DNA of 64,000 nucleotides from the NCBI RefSeq assembly GCF_001593005.1, contig NZ_LQZQ01000051.1, positions 62,001 through 126,000 of the forward strand. Direction: 5' to 3'. A program made the position numbers and the translations under genes. Position 1 is the stretch's first letter. The number at the start of each line of letters is the position of its first letter. This document shows positions 1 through 8,966 of this stretch, piece by piece. The stretch comes from Roseivirga ehrenbergii (GTDB taxonomy: Bacteria > Bacteroidota > Bacteroidia > Cytophagales > Cyclobacteriaceae). Under the pieces are notes generated by a model. That model did no database searches and was not told the origin of the DNA. It worked only from the letters and a program-made list of their open reading frames with translations.

Positions 1-2275
1 GATTGAATTTAAAATCGGCACCTGACGATAGAGTAATTGGATCGCTTGGATCATCAGGCGCTTCGGTGTCACGGAATTTCCACACATTGCCAGCATCTAC
101 AAAGAAAGCCCAGTCTAAAAAGCCAACAATATTAGCCCTGTATTCGGCATTCATTTCTAAAAGTATTTCTCCCGGCTGTTCAAATTGATAACTGTCTTTC
201 GAGCGGTCGGCCACTAGATTTCCTTCTGAATCTTTTACGTTGTTACCATTATCATCTAGTAAATAAGGGAATGCAGAGCCAGGTCCCAATCGTCTTGGTG
301 TCCAAGCCCGGTTGCTATTACTTCCGCCAGAGAAAAAATATTTTTCATAAGGTAAATCTGCTCCATTGTAAGGGTCAGCAATGCCCATATTGCCCCTGAA
401 TACTAAAGCCCTTTCTCTACTTAACGGGTAATATCTTCGATAATCCACCTGAAATTTGAGGAACTGATAATTAGTTAAAGCATTGTTTCGCAGTAGACCT
501 GTGCCAGTAACGTTCAGTAAACTTCCTCCTGCTTCAACAAAATAGCGAAAGAATGAAGAGGGCGAATTGGCGTTTGAGTAATCATTATTCAATGTAGCAT
601 TAAAGGAGGTACTACTCACAAAAGAGGGCTCAAATGCAAGGTTCAATGTATTTCCTTGTGCTTCGAGTCGGTCAAGTAAAGCAATAAATTCCTCACTTCT
701 GAATGGAGTGTAAATCAAATTGACGTCTGCTAGGGTAAGCGTATAGTTCTTGCTACCCTTAAGGTTTTGCCAGTTGTAAGATAAATTTCCATTAATATTT
801 TCTCGTTTGTACTGTGTTCTATCGGTGTAAGAATAACCCAAAGACACAGTAGTTCGGGGGTTAAAGGTTCCTAAGTTTAATTCCCGCGAAGGGAAAGGAG
901 TGATGAATCTCGGGAAGCTCAGTGATAGGTTGCCGCCATACTGAAGGTTAGAGTTTGAAGATTCAGATGAATTTGATTTTGCGATTCCTTCTATTCCAAC
1001 AAAAGCATTGAGTTCTAGTATTTCTAAACCTCCGAAAACATTCCTGTCTTTTAAAGATAGGTTATAAAATGGCCCTGGATAACTCGATTGAGTGTTGTTG
1101 GTTACATTTAAACCTAGCTCTTGGGTAAGTTGATATTTCTTGAGCGGAGCGGTATAGAAGTTGGTCACCATTTTACCAGGAACTAAGGTGGTGTCAAAAT
1201 TAATATTGACATAGCGAAACATGTCGACTGCTAATAGTTGCCGCTGCGTATTGATTACGCTGGTATAGTTGTATAATTCGCCTTTTCTAAAAATTAGACG
1301 CGTGTCGATTACTTTAGGAGAGTAGTAATTTAACCCTGAAACATAACTTACGTTTTCATATTCAGTGGTGTCGGTAGGTATGTCGCTACCGTTACTATTG
1401 AATATAATTGAGTCCATTTGATAGATTTGATGCTTAGGCTTATCAGATGGCTTGTTGATAACTGTTGAAACCCATAAGTCAAGTTCATTTGGTTTAAAAA
1501 ATACATCGAACTCGATAAAGCCCTTGGTAAAATTAAAATAGCCATTGTCTTTCATTAAAGATTCAATTCTCTCTCTTTCTTGGTCGATTTTATCTTTGCT
1601 GTAAGGGTCGCCAATTTTCAGGAAGGACTTTGTTTGGGTAGCGTTGATTAGGTTACTTAATGTTGAATCCCCTGTTCTTAAAGTAAGGCTATCGATGTAG
1701 CTGCGTGGGCCTTCATCCACAATGAATTTTTGATGAACCTTTCTTCGTTTCTCTTTTACTTCAATATCGATTTCCGCTTTCAAAAAACCATTGAAATTTA
1801 GGTAAGTGAGCATACGCTCCTTTGAATTGGCTATGGCTAGGCTGTCATATACAGCCAAAGGGGTTCCTGTACGCATGGGCAAATTACCGTTTCGTAATTT
1901 GTTTTCATACCTCTCAAGTTTTCTCTTTTTATTGGTTTCAAGCCGTGAAGTTGATTTTCCATCTTCTTCTCTTGTTGAAATTTTTTTATCCATCTTCTCA
2001 ATGTATTCTCGTCTGTCTTGATTGATTTTTGCGGTGTCATAACTGTTTTCACCAAGTTCATAGATTGCCGCGCCAAGTGGACCCAGAAGTGGAATTCTAG
2101 TGTTCGGAGTAAGGGTTATTTGTTCAGAAAGTGCATCTTTGTTGGCTTTTTCAACACCTACAATGCTTTGTTTGTATAGAAGTTTTTCGCCATCTTCCAG
2201 ATGTCTGACGCCTGTACAACCATTGATTAGGATGGTGAAAAAAAGAATTAAGAATATTAGATTTCCCGACTTCAC
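1..2275 (-). CDS. tamL: BamA/TamA-family outer membrane protein, TamL-type lipoprotein (C-terminus cut by window edge)
   Basis: Frame open from a GTG at 2273-2275 to the left window edge, about 758 codons, no stop reached. An in-frame TAG lies eight codons upstream, and GTG is the only start codon between it and the signal peptide. The N-terminus is a lipoprotein signal with lipobox I-N-G-C, followed by charged, POTRA-like sequence. The second half is rich in alternating beta-strand segments, and near its C-terminal end has the FFSGGSNSNRAWTPRRLGPG segment typical of the Omp85 barrel, followed by LDWAFFVDAGNVWKF. In Bacteroidota, TamL is the lipidated TamA counterpart in the outer membrane, working with TamB in inserting or transporting outer-membrane components. 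It is divergent from the rRNA methyltransferase, with only 14 bp between the two starts. The family call is firm; TamL versus another Omp85 member rests on the lipobox. Confidence 0.85.
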   Translation of the reverse strand, partial: MKSGNLIFLILFFTILINGCTGVRHLEDGEKLLYKQSIVGVEKANKDALSEQITLTPNTRIPLLGPLGAAIYELGENSYDTAKINQDRREYIEKMDKKISTREEDGKSTSRLETNKKRKLERYENKLRNGNLPMRTGTPLAVYDSLAIANSKERMLTYLNFNGFLKAEIDIEVKEKRRKVHQKFIVDEGPRSYIDSLTLRTGDSTLSNLINATQTKSFLKIGDPYSKDKIDQERERIESLMKDNGYFNFTKGFIEFDVFFKPNELDLWVSTVINKPSDKPKHQIYQMDSIIFNSNGSDIPTDTTEYENVSYVSGLNYYSPKVIDTRLIFRKGELYNYTSVINTQRQLLAVDMFRYVNINFDTTLVPGKMVTNFYTAPLKKYQLTQELGLNVTNNTQSSYPGPFYNLSLKDRNVFGGLEILELNAFVGIEGIAKSNSSESSNSNLQYGGNLSLSFPRFITPFPSRELNLGTFNPRTTVSLGYSYTDRTQYKRENINGNLSYNWQNLKGSKNYTLTLADVNLIYTPFRSEEFIALLDRLEAQGNTLNLAFEPSFVSSTSFNATLNNDYSNANSPSSFFRYFVEAGGSLLNVTGTGLLRNNALTNYQFLKFQVDYRRYYPLSRERALVFRGNMGIADPYNGADLPYEKYFFSGGSNSNRAWTPRRLGPGSAFPYLLDDNGNNVKDSEGNLVADRSKDSYQFEQPGEILLEMNAEYRANIVGFLDWAFFVDAGNVWKFRDTEAPDDPSDPITLSSGADFKFN

Positions 2276-2289
2276 AAATAGCTTTCGAT

Positions 2290-3027
2290 ATGCTTTCTAA
2301 ACGATTGATAAAGTACTTTAAATCTCTTCAATTAAAAAAATATAGACATCAAGAACGTAAGTTTATTGTGGAGGGGGCAAAAGGGGTTTCTGAAGTTCTA
2401 GCATCTGATTTAGCCATAGATTTTCTTTTAACGACAAAAGTCTACGCTGAATTGTTACCCACAGACCAGTTATCGAAGGTAAAGGAAGTGATTGAAGTGA
2501 CGGAAAGCGAATTGAAAGCGGTAGGCACATTTCAAACCAATAGTGCGGCTTTAGCGGTTGTTTCGATGGAAGAAAAGCATGACTTTCTACTCCCTAATGA
2601 CCGACTGGTTCTCGCACTTGATGATGTTCGCGACCCGGGTAATTTGGGTACAATTATTCGAATTGCAGATTGGTATGGAATTGACACCATTATATGCTCT
2701 TTGGAATCGGCAGACTTTTACAACCCTAAAGTGATTAACGCTAGTATGGGGTCATTTACACGAATTAAGGTGTATTATAAAGACCTAAAGGAAGTTTTTA
2801 CAGCGACTGAATTGCCTGTTTATGGAGCCTTACTTTCTGGCGAAAACATCTATAAATCTCAATTGACCAACATAGGGATTCTGTTAATGGGGAATGAATC
2901 ACAAGGAATTAACTCCGATTTGGAACAATACATTTCCCACTCGTTACATATTCCAAGAAGAGGAGGGGCGGAGTCATTAAATGTGGCTATTGCTACGGCT
3001 GTTATTTTAGATAACTTCTTTCGTTAA
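2290..3027 (+). CDS. TrmH/SpoU-family RNA 2'-O-methyltransferase
   Basis: A 245-residue SPOUT-class enzyme that uses SAM to methylate a ribose 2'-OH, probably on 23S rRNA or a tRNA. The N-terminal substrate-binding domain is visible (RKFIVEGAKGVSEVL, residues about 23-37). The knotted catalytic domain then shows all three SpoU motifs: DPGNLGTIIRIADWYGID, the GNESQGI loop, and IPRRGGAESLNVAIATAVIL at the C-terminus. The start MLSKRLIKYFKSLQ fits the usual N-terminus of the family in Bacteroidota. The start codon sits 14 bp from the divergent tamL start, so its promoter must overlap tamL coding DNA. The 3' end overlaps the convergent yhhQ gene by 4 bp. The specific target nucleotide cannot be read from sequence. 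Confidence 0.9.
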   Translation: MLSKRLIKYFKSLQLKKYRHQERKFIVEGAKGVSEVLASDLAIDFLLTTKVYAELLPTDQLSKVKEVIEVTESELKAVGTFQTNSAALAVVSMEEKHDFLLPNDRLVLALDDVRDPGNLGTIIRIADWYGIDTIICSLESADFYNPKVINASMGSFTRIKVYYKDLKEVFTATELPVYGALLSGENIYKSQLTNIGILLMGNESQGINSDLEQYISHSLHIPRRGGAESLNVAIATAVILDNFFR

Positions 3028-3824
3028 AAGATTTTATCTCCACTTTCTAAACTTGCTTCTTCTTGAAGCTGTTCCGAAATTTCTTTCCCTAAGTACCGAT
3101 CAATAAAGAAATGAGCAACATAAAGCAAAGGAGTGAGCGCAATTGCAATTAGAAATTTGTAGATGTAATTGGTTACACCCACCGCTAAAACTTGTTCTAT
3201 TGGCCAAGAGCCAAGGAAATAGAAGGCCACGAAAAGCACAACAAAGCTATCGATAAGCTGAGAAATTAAGGTTGAGCCCGTAGCACGAAGCCAGATTTTA
3301 TTTTGCCCTGTGATTTTTCTTAGCTTATGAAAAACGTAAACATCTACAAACTGACCAATTAGAAAGGCCACAAGTGATGCGAAAATAATATTCAACCCTT
3401 GTGAGAATACCTTTTGAAATGCTTCATCAATATTGAATGGGTTGCCTTGAGCATCTGTAGCAAATACTCCTAGCCAGAAGTCTGCAGGCACAAGTTTGAT
3501 GGCTAAATATATTACCAGAAAGGCATAAGCAATAAGTCCAACAGTAATGTATGTAATTCGCTTTACGCCTCTTTTGCCAAAGTATTCATTAATAATATCT
3601 GTAGTAATAAAAACTACGGGCCAAAGTAATACGCCAGCTGTTAGGTTAAACTGAAGCATAAAATCTCCCATCAAGGAGATGTCTAAAGGCTCAAAACCTA
3701 ATGTTTTTTCGAAAGAGAAAATTTTTCCGCCAATGAGCTCAGCAATCAGAGCATTTGTGATGAAAATACCAGCTAATACAATGAAGAGGTTGGTCTTTTT
3801 ATTCTTCAGAATCGACTCGCCCAT
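3024..3824 (-). CDS. yhhQ: Queuosine precursor transporter (YhhQ/VUT family)
   Basis: A 266-residue integral membrane protein with about six hydrophobic segments. It carries the family signature VVFITTDIINEYFGKRGVKR. Members import preQ0/preQ1-type precursors for tRNA queuosine synthesis (family knowledge). The C-terminal 25 residues are hydrophilic and acidic. It is the last gene of a tightly packed minus-strand run purC-STAS-rnz-yhhQ, starting 11 bp after the rnz stop. No other queuosine gene is next to it, so the tRNA link here comes only from the family and perhaps from rnz, which processes tRNA 3' ends. Confidence 0.88.
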   Translation of the reverse strand: MGESILKNKKTNLFIVLAGIFITNALIAELIGGKIFSFEKTLGFEPLDISLMGDFMLQFNLTAGVLLWPVVFITTDIINEYFGKRGVKRITYITVGLIAYAFLVIYLAIKLVPADFWLGVFATDAQGNPFNIDEAFQKVFSQGLNIIFASLVAFLIGQFVDVYVFHKLRKITGQNKIWLRATGSTLISQLIDSFVVLFVAFYFLGSWPIEQVLAVGVTNYIYKFLIAIALTPLLYVAHFFIDRYLGKEISEQLQEEASLESGDKIF

Positions 3825-3835
3825 GGGTTATGGAT

Positions 3836-4759
3836 TTAAGAAATATCGTCTAAGATAAAGTCTTCTCCTTCAATGGCAAGGTGAGAATTCGGGAAAATGG
3901 ACTGGGCTTCGTATTTCAAGGGCTCTAACTCTTTATACCGAATGGAAAAATGTCCCATTAGAAGCATTCCAACATTGGCTTTTTTTGCAATGGTAGCGGC
4001 CTGCTTCGTAGTTGAGTGATAAGTGTTTGCTGCTCTATCTTCATGTTCCTCCATAAAAGTAGTTTCGTGATAGAGCATATCCGCATCTTGAATGATGGGG
4101 ATAATGGACTCGTCATACTTGGTGTCGGAACAGAATGCGTACTTATAAACCCGTTTTGGAGGTAAAGTCATTTGAGTGTGATGATAAATAATGTTACCAT
4201 CGCCATCATAGATGTCTTCACCATTCTTGAGTTTAATGATATTCTTGACAGAAAAACCTTCGGGTATTTTATCCTTTATGATTCTTCTCTTCTTTGGTTT
4301 CTCAGCAAAAAGAAAACCAGCGCAAGGGATTCTGTGGTTTAGCGGGATAGTGTAAACCCTAATAAAGTCATCTTCATGAATGAGTTTATTGGCCTTTGTA
4401 TCTACAGGGTGAAAGTTTACCTGATAATTAAATACAGTTTCGGAGTATTTAAGCTGTAAGGTGATGATTTCGGACAAACCTGGAGGTCCATAAAGATTAA
4501 GAGGCTTTTTTCTACCCATCAAATGCATGGTAGATAAAAGCCCCATAATTCCTAAATAATGGTCTCCGTGTAAATGAGAGATAAAGATATTATTGATGCG
4601 CTGAATAGGTACTCTATATCGTTTTAATTGAAGTTGAGTACCTTCTCCACAGTCCATCAGATAGAGATGTCCCTCAATAGTAAGCAACTGAGAAGTTTGG
4701 TTACGCTTATGGGCTGGAGCTGCAGAATTAGAGCCTAATATCTTTACTTTTATACTCAA
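3836..4759 (-). CDS. rnz: Ribonuclease Z (tRNA 3'-endonuclease)
   Basis: A 307-residue metallo-beta-lactamase-fold nuclease that cleaves pre-tRNA 3' trailers. The zinc motif HLHGDHYLGI lies near residue 65, with SNSAAPAHKRNQTS at the N-terminus as in short-form RNase Z. Further metal ligands are plausible at AFCSDT, in YHETTF (about residue 230) and in MGHFSIRY near the C-terminus. Length matches the short RNase Z (ElaC) form. It starts 9 bp after the STAS gene, so the two are probably co-transcribed. The encoded CCA on the tRNA-like gene near 62.8 kb is relevant, since RNase Z is normally inhibited by a CCA end. Confidence 0.93.
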   Translation of the reverse strand: MSIKVKILGSNSAAPAHKRNQTSQLLTIEGHLYLMDCGEGTQLQLKRYRVPIQRINNIFISHLHGDHYLGIMGLLSTMHLMGRKKPLNLYGPPGLSEIITLQLKYSETVFNYQVNFHPVDTKANKLIHEDDFIRVYTIPLNHRIPCAGFLFAEKPKKRRIIKDKIPEGFSVKNIIKLKNGEDIYDGDGNIIYHHTQMTLPPKRVYKYAFCSDTKYDESIIPIIQDADMLYHETTFMEEHEDRAANTYHSTTKQAATIAKKANVGMLLMGHFSIRYKELEPLKYEAQSIFPNSHLAIEGEDFILDDIS

Positions 4760-4768
4760 ATCGCTGAA

Positions 4769-5152
4769 TTAAGCTTCGCCTTCTTCAGCTCCCAATTCCT
4801 TTTTAATCTCTGTCATCGTAATAAATTCGATGGCTTCGTTTGAGCTAGGGAGGATGTCTAAAATTTTGTGTAGCTGAGAAAGCTCAATCAGTTTCTGAAC
4901 CATTGGTTGCAAACCGCTTAATACAAGCTTGCCTTCATTTTCTGTACAAATTCTATTTCCTGTAAGAATAGCGCTTAGACCAGAAGAATCGCAATATTTG
5001 GTGGCAGAAAGATCTAAAACTATATTGATAACACCCTGAGTACTTAGGTTTACAAACTCTGACTTCAACCCTGGAGCAATAGTAGCATCGAGTTTATCTT
5101 CGTCTAGTTTTAAGAGTGTGTATTTTTCTTGTTTATCTACTGTAAATTTCAT
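4769..5152 (-). CDS. STAS-domain protein (anti-sigma factor antagonist-like)
   Basis: A single STAS domain of 127 residues. The phospho-switch segment TKYCDSSGLSAILTGN (about residues 51-66) has the conserved Ser in the D-S-S-G loop where SpoIIAA/RsbV-type proteins are phosphorylated by a cognate HPK-like kinase. The C-terminus is a short acidic tail. No RsbW-like kinase or PP2C phosphatase gene is adjacent, so its partner must be elsewhere. It lies between purC (4-bp gap) and rnz (9-bp gap). Anti-sigma antagonist is the default family reading; it may act in another partner-switching circuit. Confidence 0.85.
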   Translation of the reverse strand: MKFTVDKQEKYTLLKLDEDKLDATIAPGLKSEFVNLSTQGVINIVLDLSATKYCDSSGLSAILTGNRICTENEGKLVLSGLQPMVQKLIELSQLHKILDILPSSNEAIEFITMTEIKKELGAEEGEA

Positions 5153-5156
5153 CGTC

Positions 5157-6101
5157 TTATTTTTTATTTAGGTATCCGAGGATATTATTTTCAATTCTTT
5201 TTTCGATTTCTTGAGTGGGGTGCTTTACAAACTTATCACCGGTTACTTTTTCGAAAAGTTCAATATACCTGTCTGAGATTGATTTAACAACCTCGTCAGA
5301 CATCTCCGGAATTTGTTGTCCTTCTTTGCCTTGAAAACCGTTTTCAATTAGCCACTGTCTTACAAACTCCTTAGAAAGCTGTTTTTGTTTTTCGTTATTT
5401 CGTTGCCTTTCTTCATAGCCTTCTTTGTAAAAATACCTTGAAGAATCTGGTGTATGGATTTCATCAATGAGATAAATTTCTCCGTCTTTATGGCCGAATT
5501 CGTATTTGGTATCTACCAAAATTAACCCCTGATCATCTGCTAGTTCTGTTCCTCTTTTAAATATGGCTTGAGTATATTTTTCAAGTTGCTTGTATTCTCG
5601 TTCCGACACAAGCCCCTGTTTCAATATTTCTTCCCTTGAAATATCTTCATCGTGACCTTCTTTGGCCTTGGTGGTTGGGGTAATAATAGGGAAGGGGAGT
5701 TTGTCATTTTCCTTTAAGCCATCAGGAAACTCTACTCCGCAAAGTTGTCTTTTCCCAGCACGATATTCGCGCCAAGCATGCCCAGCTAAATAACCACGAA
5801 TCACCATTTCAACTGGATAGGTTTCGCACTTTAAGCCAATGCTCACATTGGGGTCTGGAGTAGCTTGAATCCAATTTGGAACAATATCTTCCGTAGCTTT
5901 TAAAAACTTAGAAGCAATTTGGTTTAAAACCTGCCCTTTATAGGGGATTGCTCTCGGGAGCACCACGTCAAAAGCAGAAATTCTATCTGAGGCCACCATG
6001 GCAAGAAAATCGCTAAAGAAATAAATGTCTCTAACCTTTCCTCTGTAGAAATCGGATTGGTTTGGGAAGTTGAAGTTGGTTTCTTTAATACCTTGGATCA
6101 T
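5157..6101 (-). CDS. purC: SAICAR synthase (phosphoribosylaminoimidazole-succinocarboxamide synthase)
   Basis: A 314-residue purine-biosynthesis enzyme that ligates aspartate to CAIR with ATP. Visible family blocks are [58 protein letters not shown] and [14 protein letters not shown]. Length and order match the longer PurC form common in Bacteroidota. It heads a four-gene minus-strand operon with the STAS gene, rnz and yhhQ. A perfect -7 element (TATTTTTG on the minus strand, 6106-6113) lies just upstream, implying a very short or absent leader. Confidence 0.95.
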   Translation of the reverse strand: MIQGIKETNFNFPNQSDFYRGKVRDIYFFSDFLAMVASDRISAFDVVLPRAIPYKGQVLNQIASKFLKATEDIVPNWIQATPDPNVSIGLKCETYPVEMVIRGYLAGHAWREYRAGKRQLCGVEFPDGLKENDKLPFPIITPTTKAKEGHDEDISREEILKQGLVSEREYKQLEKYTQAIFKRGTELADDQGLILVDTKYEFGHKDGEIYLIDEIHTPDSSRYFYKEGYEERQRNNEKQKQLSKEFVRQWLIENGFQGKEGQQIPEMSDEVVKSISDRYIELFEKVTGDKFVKHPTQEIEKRIENNILGYLNKK

Positions 6102-6105
6102 TTGG

Positions 6106-6113
6106 CAAAAATA
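6106..6113 (-). promoter_or_regulatory. Bacteroidota -7 promoter element for the purC operon
   Basis: The minus strand reads TATTTTTG, an exact match to TAnnTTTG, five bases before the purC start codon. A second, one-base-longer variant lies at 6116-6124 and would give a leader of several bases. No clear -33 TTG was identified. Confidence 0.4.
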
Positions 6114-6143
6114 GTCAAAAAATAGTCTTGCTTAATGATTGGT

Positions 6144-7460
6144 TTAGTTTTCTGACGAACTGATTAATTTACCTCTAGAATAGACTTCTTTTTTGGTTAC
6201 CACGCCATTTTCGTTGTAGTATTGCCAAGTGCCTTCACGCATGTCGTAACGATGATTCCCTTTGATTTTCACCTTTTTTCCATCAAAGTATTCTGTGTAA
6301 TTTCCAGACTTAGACCCGTTGACATAGCTGGTCTCACTTTTTACTTTTCCATTAGGAAAGAATATGGTTTGAATACCTGTATTTCGTCCGTACTGATAAG
6401 GCGATTGTTTTTCTAAGTAACCGTCTTTGTTGTACTCTTTATAAAAACCGTTCACAGTTCCGTTGCTGTAAGGTGTTTCTGTCTTTTTTTGTCCATTTTC
6501 AAAAAACTCAACCCAAGTTTTGTTTGGAGAAGCGTTTATGTAGAACTGAGTCTTCTTTAGATTTCCGTTTTCATAATATTCCTGAATGTTTACATCTTGC
6601 GTTACGCGAGTGTAATCTTCAATTTTCTTTATTTTCCCACTTTCATAGTAAGTGTAATTTTTACCCACTTTAGCTCCTTTATCATAGGTGAATTTTTCTT
6701 TCAGAGAACCGTCTAAATAATAGCTTTTTACTTCACCTACATAAATACCGTCAACATATTGGCCTTCATCTAATAGGCTTCCATCTCCATCAAATCGCTT
6801 GAAAGGGCCATTTTTATAACCACCAACATATTGGTATTGCCATTCAACTTGACCATTCTTATAGTAGGTCAGGTATTTGCCTTCAATTACTCCTTGCTTA
6901 TAAGTGAATTTGGAAGACACTTCTCCTGTTTGGTAGTAGGTTTTGGCTGGTCCGTGTTGGGTGCCGTTGTTGTATTGAAATTCTGACTTTAAACCTCCTG
7001 AAGGAAAATATTCTTTTGCCCAACCAATAGGGGTGCTGTCATTAAATTGTGTTTCAGTTTTTTTTGTGCCGTCTTCGTAATAAGAAGTGACCAAGCCATT
7101 GAGTTCTCCATTCTTGTAGCCTCCGTCTTGAATGGGTTTTCCTGAACGAGATAAAATTTGAAAAGGGCCTGTTTTCTCTCCGTGGTCAAAAGTAATGGTG
7201 CTTAACTTCTTTCCGTTCTCATAATATTCATTGAATACTCCGTTGGGTTTTCCGTTTTCGAATTTGCCTTTCATGGCTATACCGCCTTCTTCGTAGTATT
7301 TAACATACTCACCATGTATTTTGGTGGTGTCGTTATTCAGAATGTAGTATTCTTCTTTGACGATTTTATTTTCTGGCGGATAATATTTTACCACCTTCTG
7401 CTGACCCAATAGAGAAATGGAGCCACTGATTATCAGGATGAATGAGAATAGGTGTTTCAT
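6144..7460 (-). CDS. Secreted YwqK/MORN-repeat protein
   Basis: A 438-residue protein with an N-terminal signal peptide (MKHLFSFILIISGSISLLGQ) followed by about 17 copies of a 22-24 residue repeat of the form G-x-Y-x-x-G-x-x-x-x-x-x-Y-Y-x-x-G-x-x-K. This is the MORN-2/YwqK repeat, expected to form an elongated beta-hairpin array. It ends with a short Ser/Glu tail and has no C-terminal sorting domain. Databases often label it 'toxin-antitoxin system YwqK family antitoxin'; nothing here (no toxin partner, presence of an export signal) supports that. Export to the periplasm or surface is likely; function is unknown. Its start codon directly abuts a terminator-like hairpin of the upstream thiolase gene. 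Confidence 0.85.
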   Translation of the reverse strand: MKHLFSFILIISGSISLLGQQKVVKYYPPENKIVKEEYYILNNDTTKIHGEYVKYYEEGGIAMKGKFENGKPNGVFNEYYENGKKLSTITFDHGEKTGPFQILSRSGKPIQDGGYKNGELNGLVTSYYEDGTKKTETQFNDSTPIGWAKEYFPSGGLKSEFQYNNGTQHGPAKTYYQTGEVSSKFTYKQGVIEGKYLTYYKNGQVEWQYQYVGGYKNGPFKRFDGDGSLLDEGQYVDGIYVGEVKSYYLDGSLKEKFTYDKGAKVGKNYTYYESGKIKKIEDYTRVTQDVNIQEYYENGNLKKTQFYINASPNKTWVEFFENGQKKTETPYSNGTVNGFYKEYNKDGYLEKQSPYQYGRNTGIQTIFFPNGKVKSETSYVNGSKSGNYTEYFDGKKVKIKGNHRYDMREGTWQYYNENGVVTKKEVYSRGKLISSSEN

Positions 7461-7462
7461 AA

Positions 7463-7497
7463 AAAAAGCCTTACGTAAAGTTACGAAAGGCTTTTTG
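7463..7497 (-). terminator. Terminator-like hairpin after thiolase, abutting the next start codon
   Basis: On the minus strand an AAAAAGCCTT arm pairs with AAGGCTTTTT across a loop of about 13 nt, and the U-run leads straight into the ATG of the YwqK-repeat gene (7458-7460). It looks like a Rho-independent terminator for the thiolase gene. It leaves no space for a separate promoter downstream, so it may also work as an attenuator. Confidence 0.7.
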
Positions 7498-7514
7498 GTT
7501 TAGTATAATTGATA

Positions 7515-8693
7515 TTATAATTTTTCAATAACCATGGCTGAAGCACCACCGCCACCATTACAAATGCCAGCAACTCCAATGCTGCCTCCTTTTTGGTGGA
7601 GCACAGAAGTTAGTGTAGTCACAATTCTACATCCTGAAGCACCTAGCGGATGTCCCATGGCTACCGCACCACCAAATACGTTTACCTTTTCAGGGTCTAA
7701 GCCGAGTTCAATGTTGTTGGCTAACGCTACAGCTGAAAATGCCTCATTAATTTCATAATAATCTACTTGCGACTTATCTACTCCAGCCATTGCCATTGCT
7801 TTAGGGATGGCTTTTGAAGGAGCTGTGGTAAACCATAGTGGATCTTGAGCAGCATCTGCAAAACCTATAATTCTAGCGATTGGCTTAATGCCCAATTCGT
7901 CTGCTTTTTTCTTGCTCATCAAAACCATTGCAGATGCTCCATCATTAATGGTAGAAGCGTTGGCGGCAGTAACGGTTCCTTCTTTACTAAAAACAGGTCT
8001 CAAAGATGGGATTTTTTCGAAAATCACATTGTGAAATTCTTCATCTTCATCCATAATTATTGGGTCGCCTTTTCTTTGTGGAATTGCAACTGGAATAATT
8101 TCGTTTTTGAAATGACCTGCAGCAGTTGAAGCGGCTACTTTTTTATAAGAATTGATGGCAAACTCATCTTGTTGCTCTCTGGTAATTCCCATTTCCTTTG
8201 CGGTATTATCAGCACAATTTCCCATTGGGAATTGATTGTATACCTCCCAAAGACCATCGTGCAACAAGCCATCTATTAATTCTCCATTACCATATTTGTA
8301 GCCATAACGTGCCTTTGGAATATAGTAAGGAACATTGCTCATGCTTTCCATTCCTCCTGCTACAATTACATCTTGAGCTCCAATCATAATCGACTGAGCG
8401 GCAAACATTGCGGCTTTCATTCCAGAGGCGCATACTTTGTTGATGGTGGTACAAGGAACTTCATTGCTGAGCCCAGCACCTATTGCAGCTTGTCTTGCTG
8501 GAGCTTGACCTAAACCAGCTGAAATTACATTGCCCATAAAAACCTCTTGGACATGTTTCGGGTCTAAGCCAGCTTTTTCTAAAGCGCCTTTAATGGCAGA
8601 CGATCCTAGTTGTGTGGCAGAGAAGCCTGCTAATTTACCTCCAAAACTTCCTATTGGTGTTCTGGCTGCTGATACTATATAAACTTCATTCAT
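7515..8693 (-). CDS. Acetyl-CoA C-acyltransferase (thiolase)
   Basis: A 392-residue thiolase, which cleaves 3-ketoacyl-CoA or condenses two acyl-CoAs. The nucleophilic Cys88 is in the NKVCASGMKA motif. The second half has the NEAFSAVALAN block, the GGAVAMGHPLGASGCRI segment with catalytic His, and a C-terminal CNGGGGASAMVIE with the second catalytic Cys. Length and motifs match the acetyl-CoA acetyltransferase (AtoB/PhaA) branch or FadA; these cannot be separated by eye. The gene stands alone with its own promoter (8727-8734) and terminator. A fadD is 54 kb away, so no local beta-oxidation cluster is seen. Confidence 0.93.
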   Translation of the reverse strand: MNEVYIVSAARTPIGSFGGKLAGFSATQLGSSAIKGALEKAGLDPKHVQEVFMGNVISAGLGQAPARQAAIGAGLSNEVPCTTINKVCASGMKAAMFAAQSIMIGAQDVIVAGGMESMSNVPYYIPKARYGYKYGNGELIDGLLHDGLWEVYNQFPMGNCADNTAKEMGITREQQDEFAINSYKKVAASTAAGHFKNEIIPVAIPQRKGDPIIMDEDEEFHNVIFEKIPSLRPVFSKEGTVTAANASTINDGASAMVLMSKKKADELGIKPIARIIGFADAAQDPLWFTTAPSKAIPKAMAMAGVDKSQVDYYEINEAFSAVALANNIELGLDPEKVNVFGGAVAMGHPLGASGCRIVTTLTSVLHQKGGSIGVAGICNGGGGASAMVIEKL

Positions 8694-8726
8694 ATTGAAT
8701 TATTTAATTTACCTAACGAGTGTTAG

Positions 8727-8734
8727 CAAATGTA
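8727..8734 (-). promoter_or_regulatory. -7 promoter element for thiolase
   Basis: The minus strand reads TACATTTG, an exact TAnnTTTG match, predicting transcription start near 8720 and a leader of about 27 nt. Confidence 0.55.
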
Positions 8735-8866
8735 AGAAATACTGAGCCAAATAGGAAAAGAAATGCCTGATGATAAAACCGTGACTTCAGTTTTGTGATA
8801 AGCTTTAGTTTATAATTTGTTTGGCTATTATGATGAAATGTTGGGATAAACTCTTAAATTAATGAC

Positions 8867-8881
8867 TAGGTGTTTTACCTA
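8867..8881. promoter_or_regulatory. Palindromic operator candidate TAGGT-N5-ACCTA
   Basis: A perfect palindrome TAGGT-gtttt-ACCTA upstream of the multi-PAS kinase gene. The same 15-bp architecture recurs at 14217-14231. The half-site fits the TRGGT recognition core known for GerE/LuxR-type helix-turn-helix regulators, and the cognate regulator gene (13554) is in the same operon. A further pair in inverted outward order (ACCTA 8920-8924, TAGGT 8936-8940) lies downstream. Confidence 0.55.
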
Positions 8882-8966
8882 ATTTACTAAAAACGAATTC
8901 AATCATATTTGACGGTTCCACCTAGGCCACTCTTTTAGGTGTTTTTCAATAAGTGGATATATCCTC

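Noticed and set aside
3-188. Short plus-strand frame at the left edge
   Set aside because: It is antisense to the tamL barrel-coding region and has no recognisable features.
6144-7460. 'Toxin-antitoxin system YwqK family antitoxin' as a label for the MORN-repeat protein
   Set aside because: The label is inherited in databases; here there is a signal peptide and no toxin gene nearby, so no TA system is supported.
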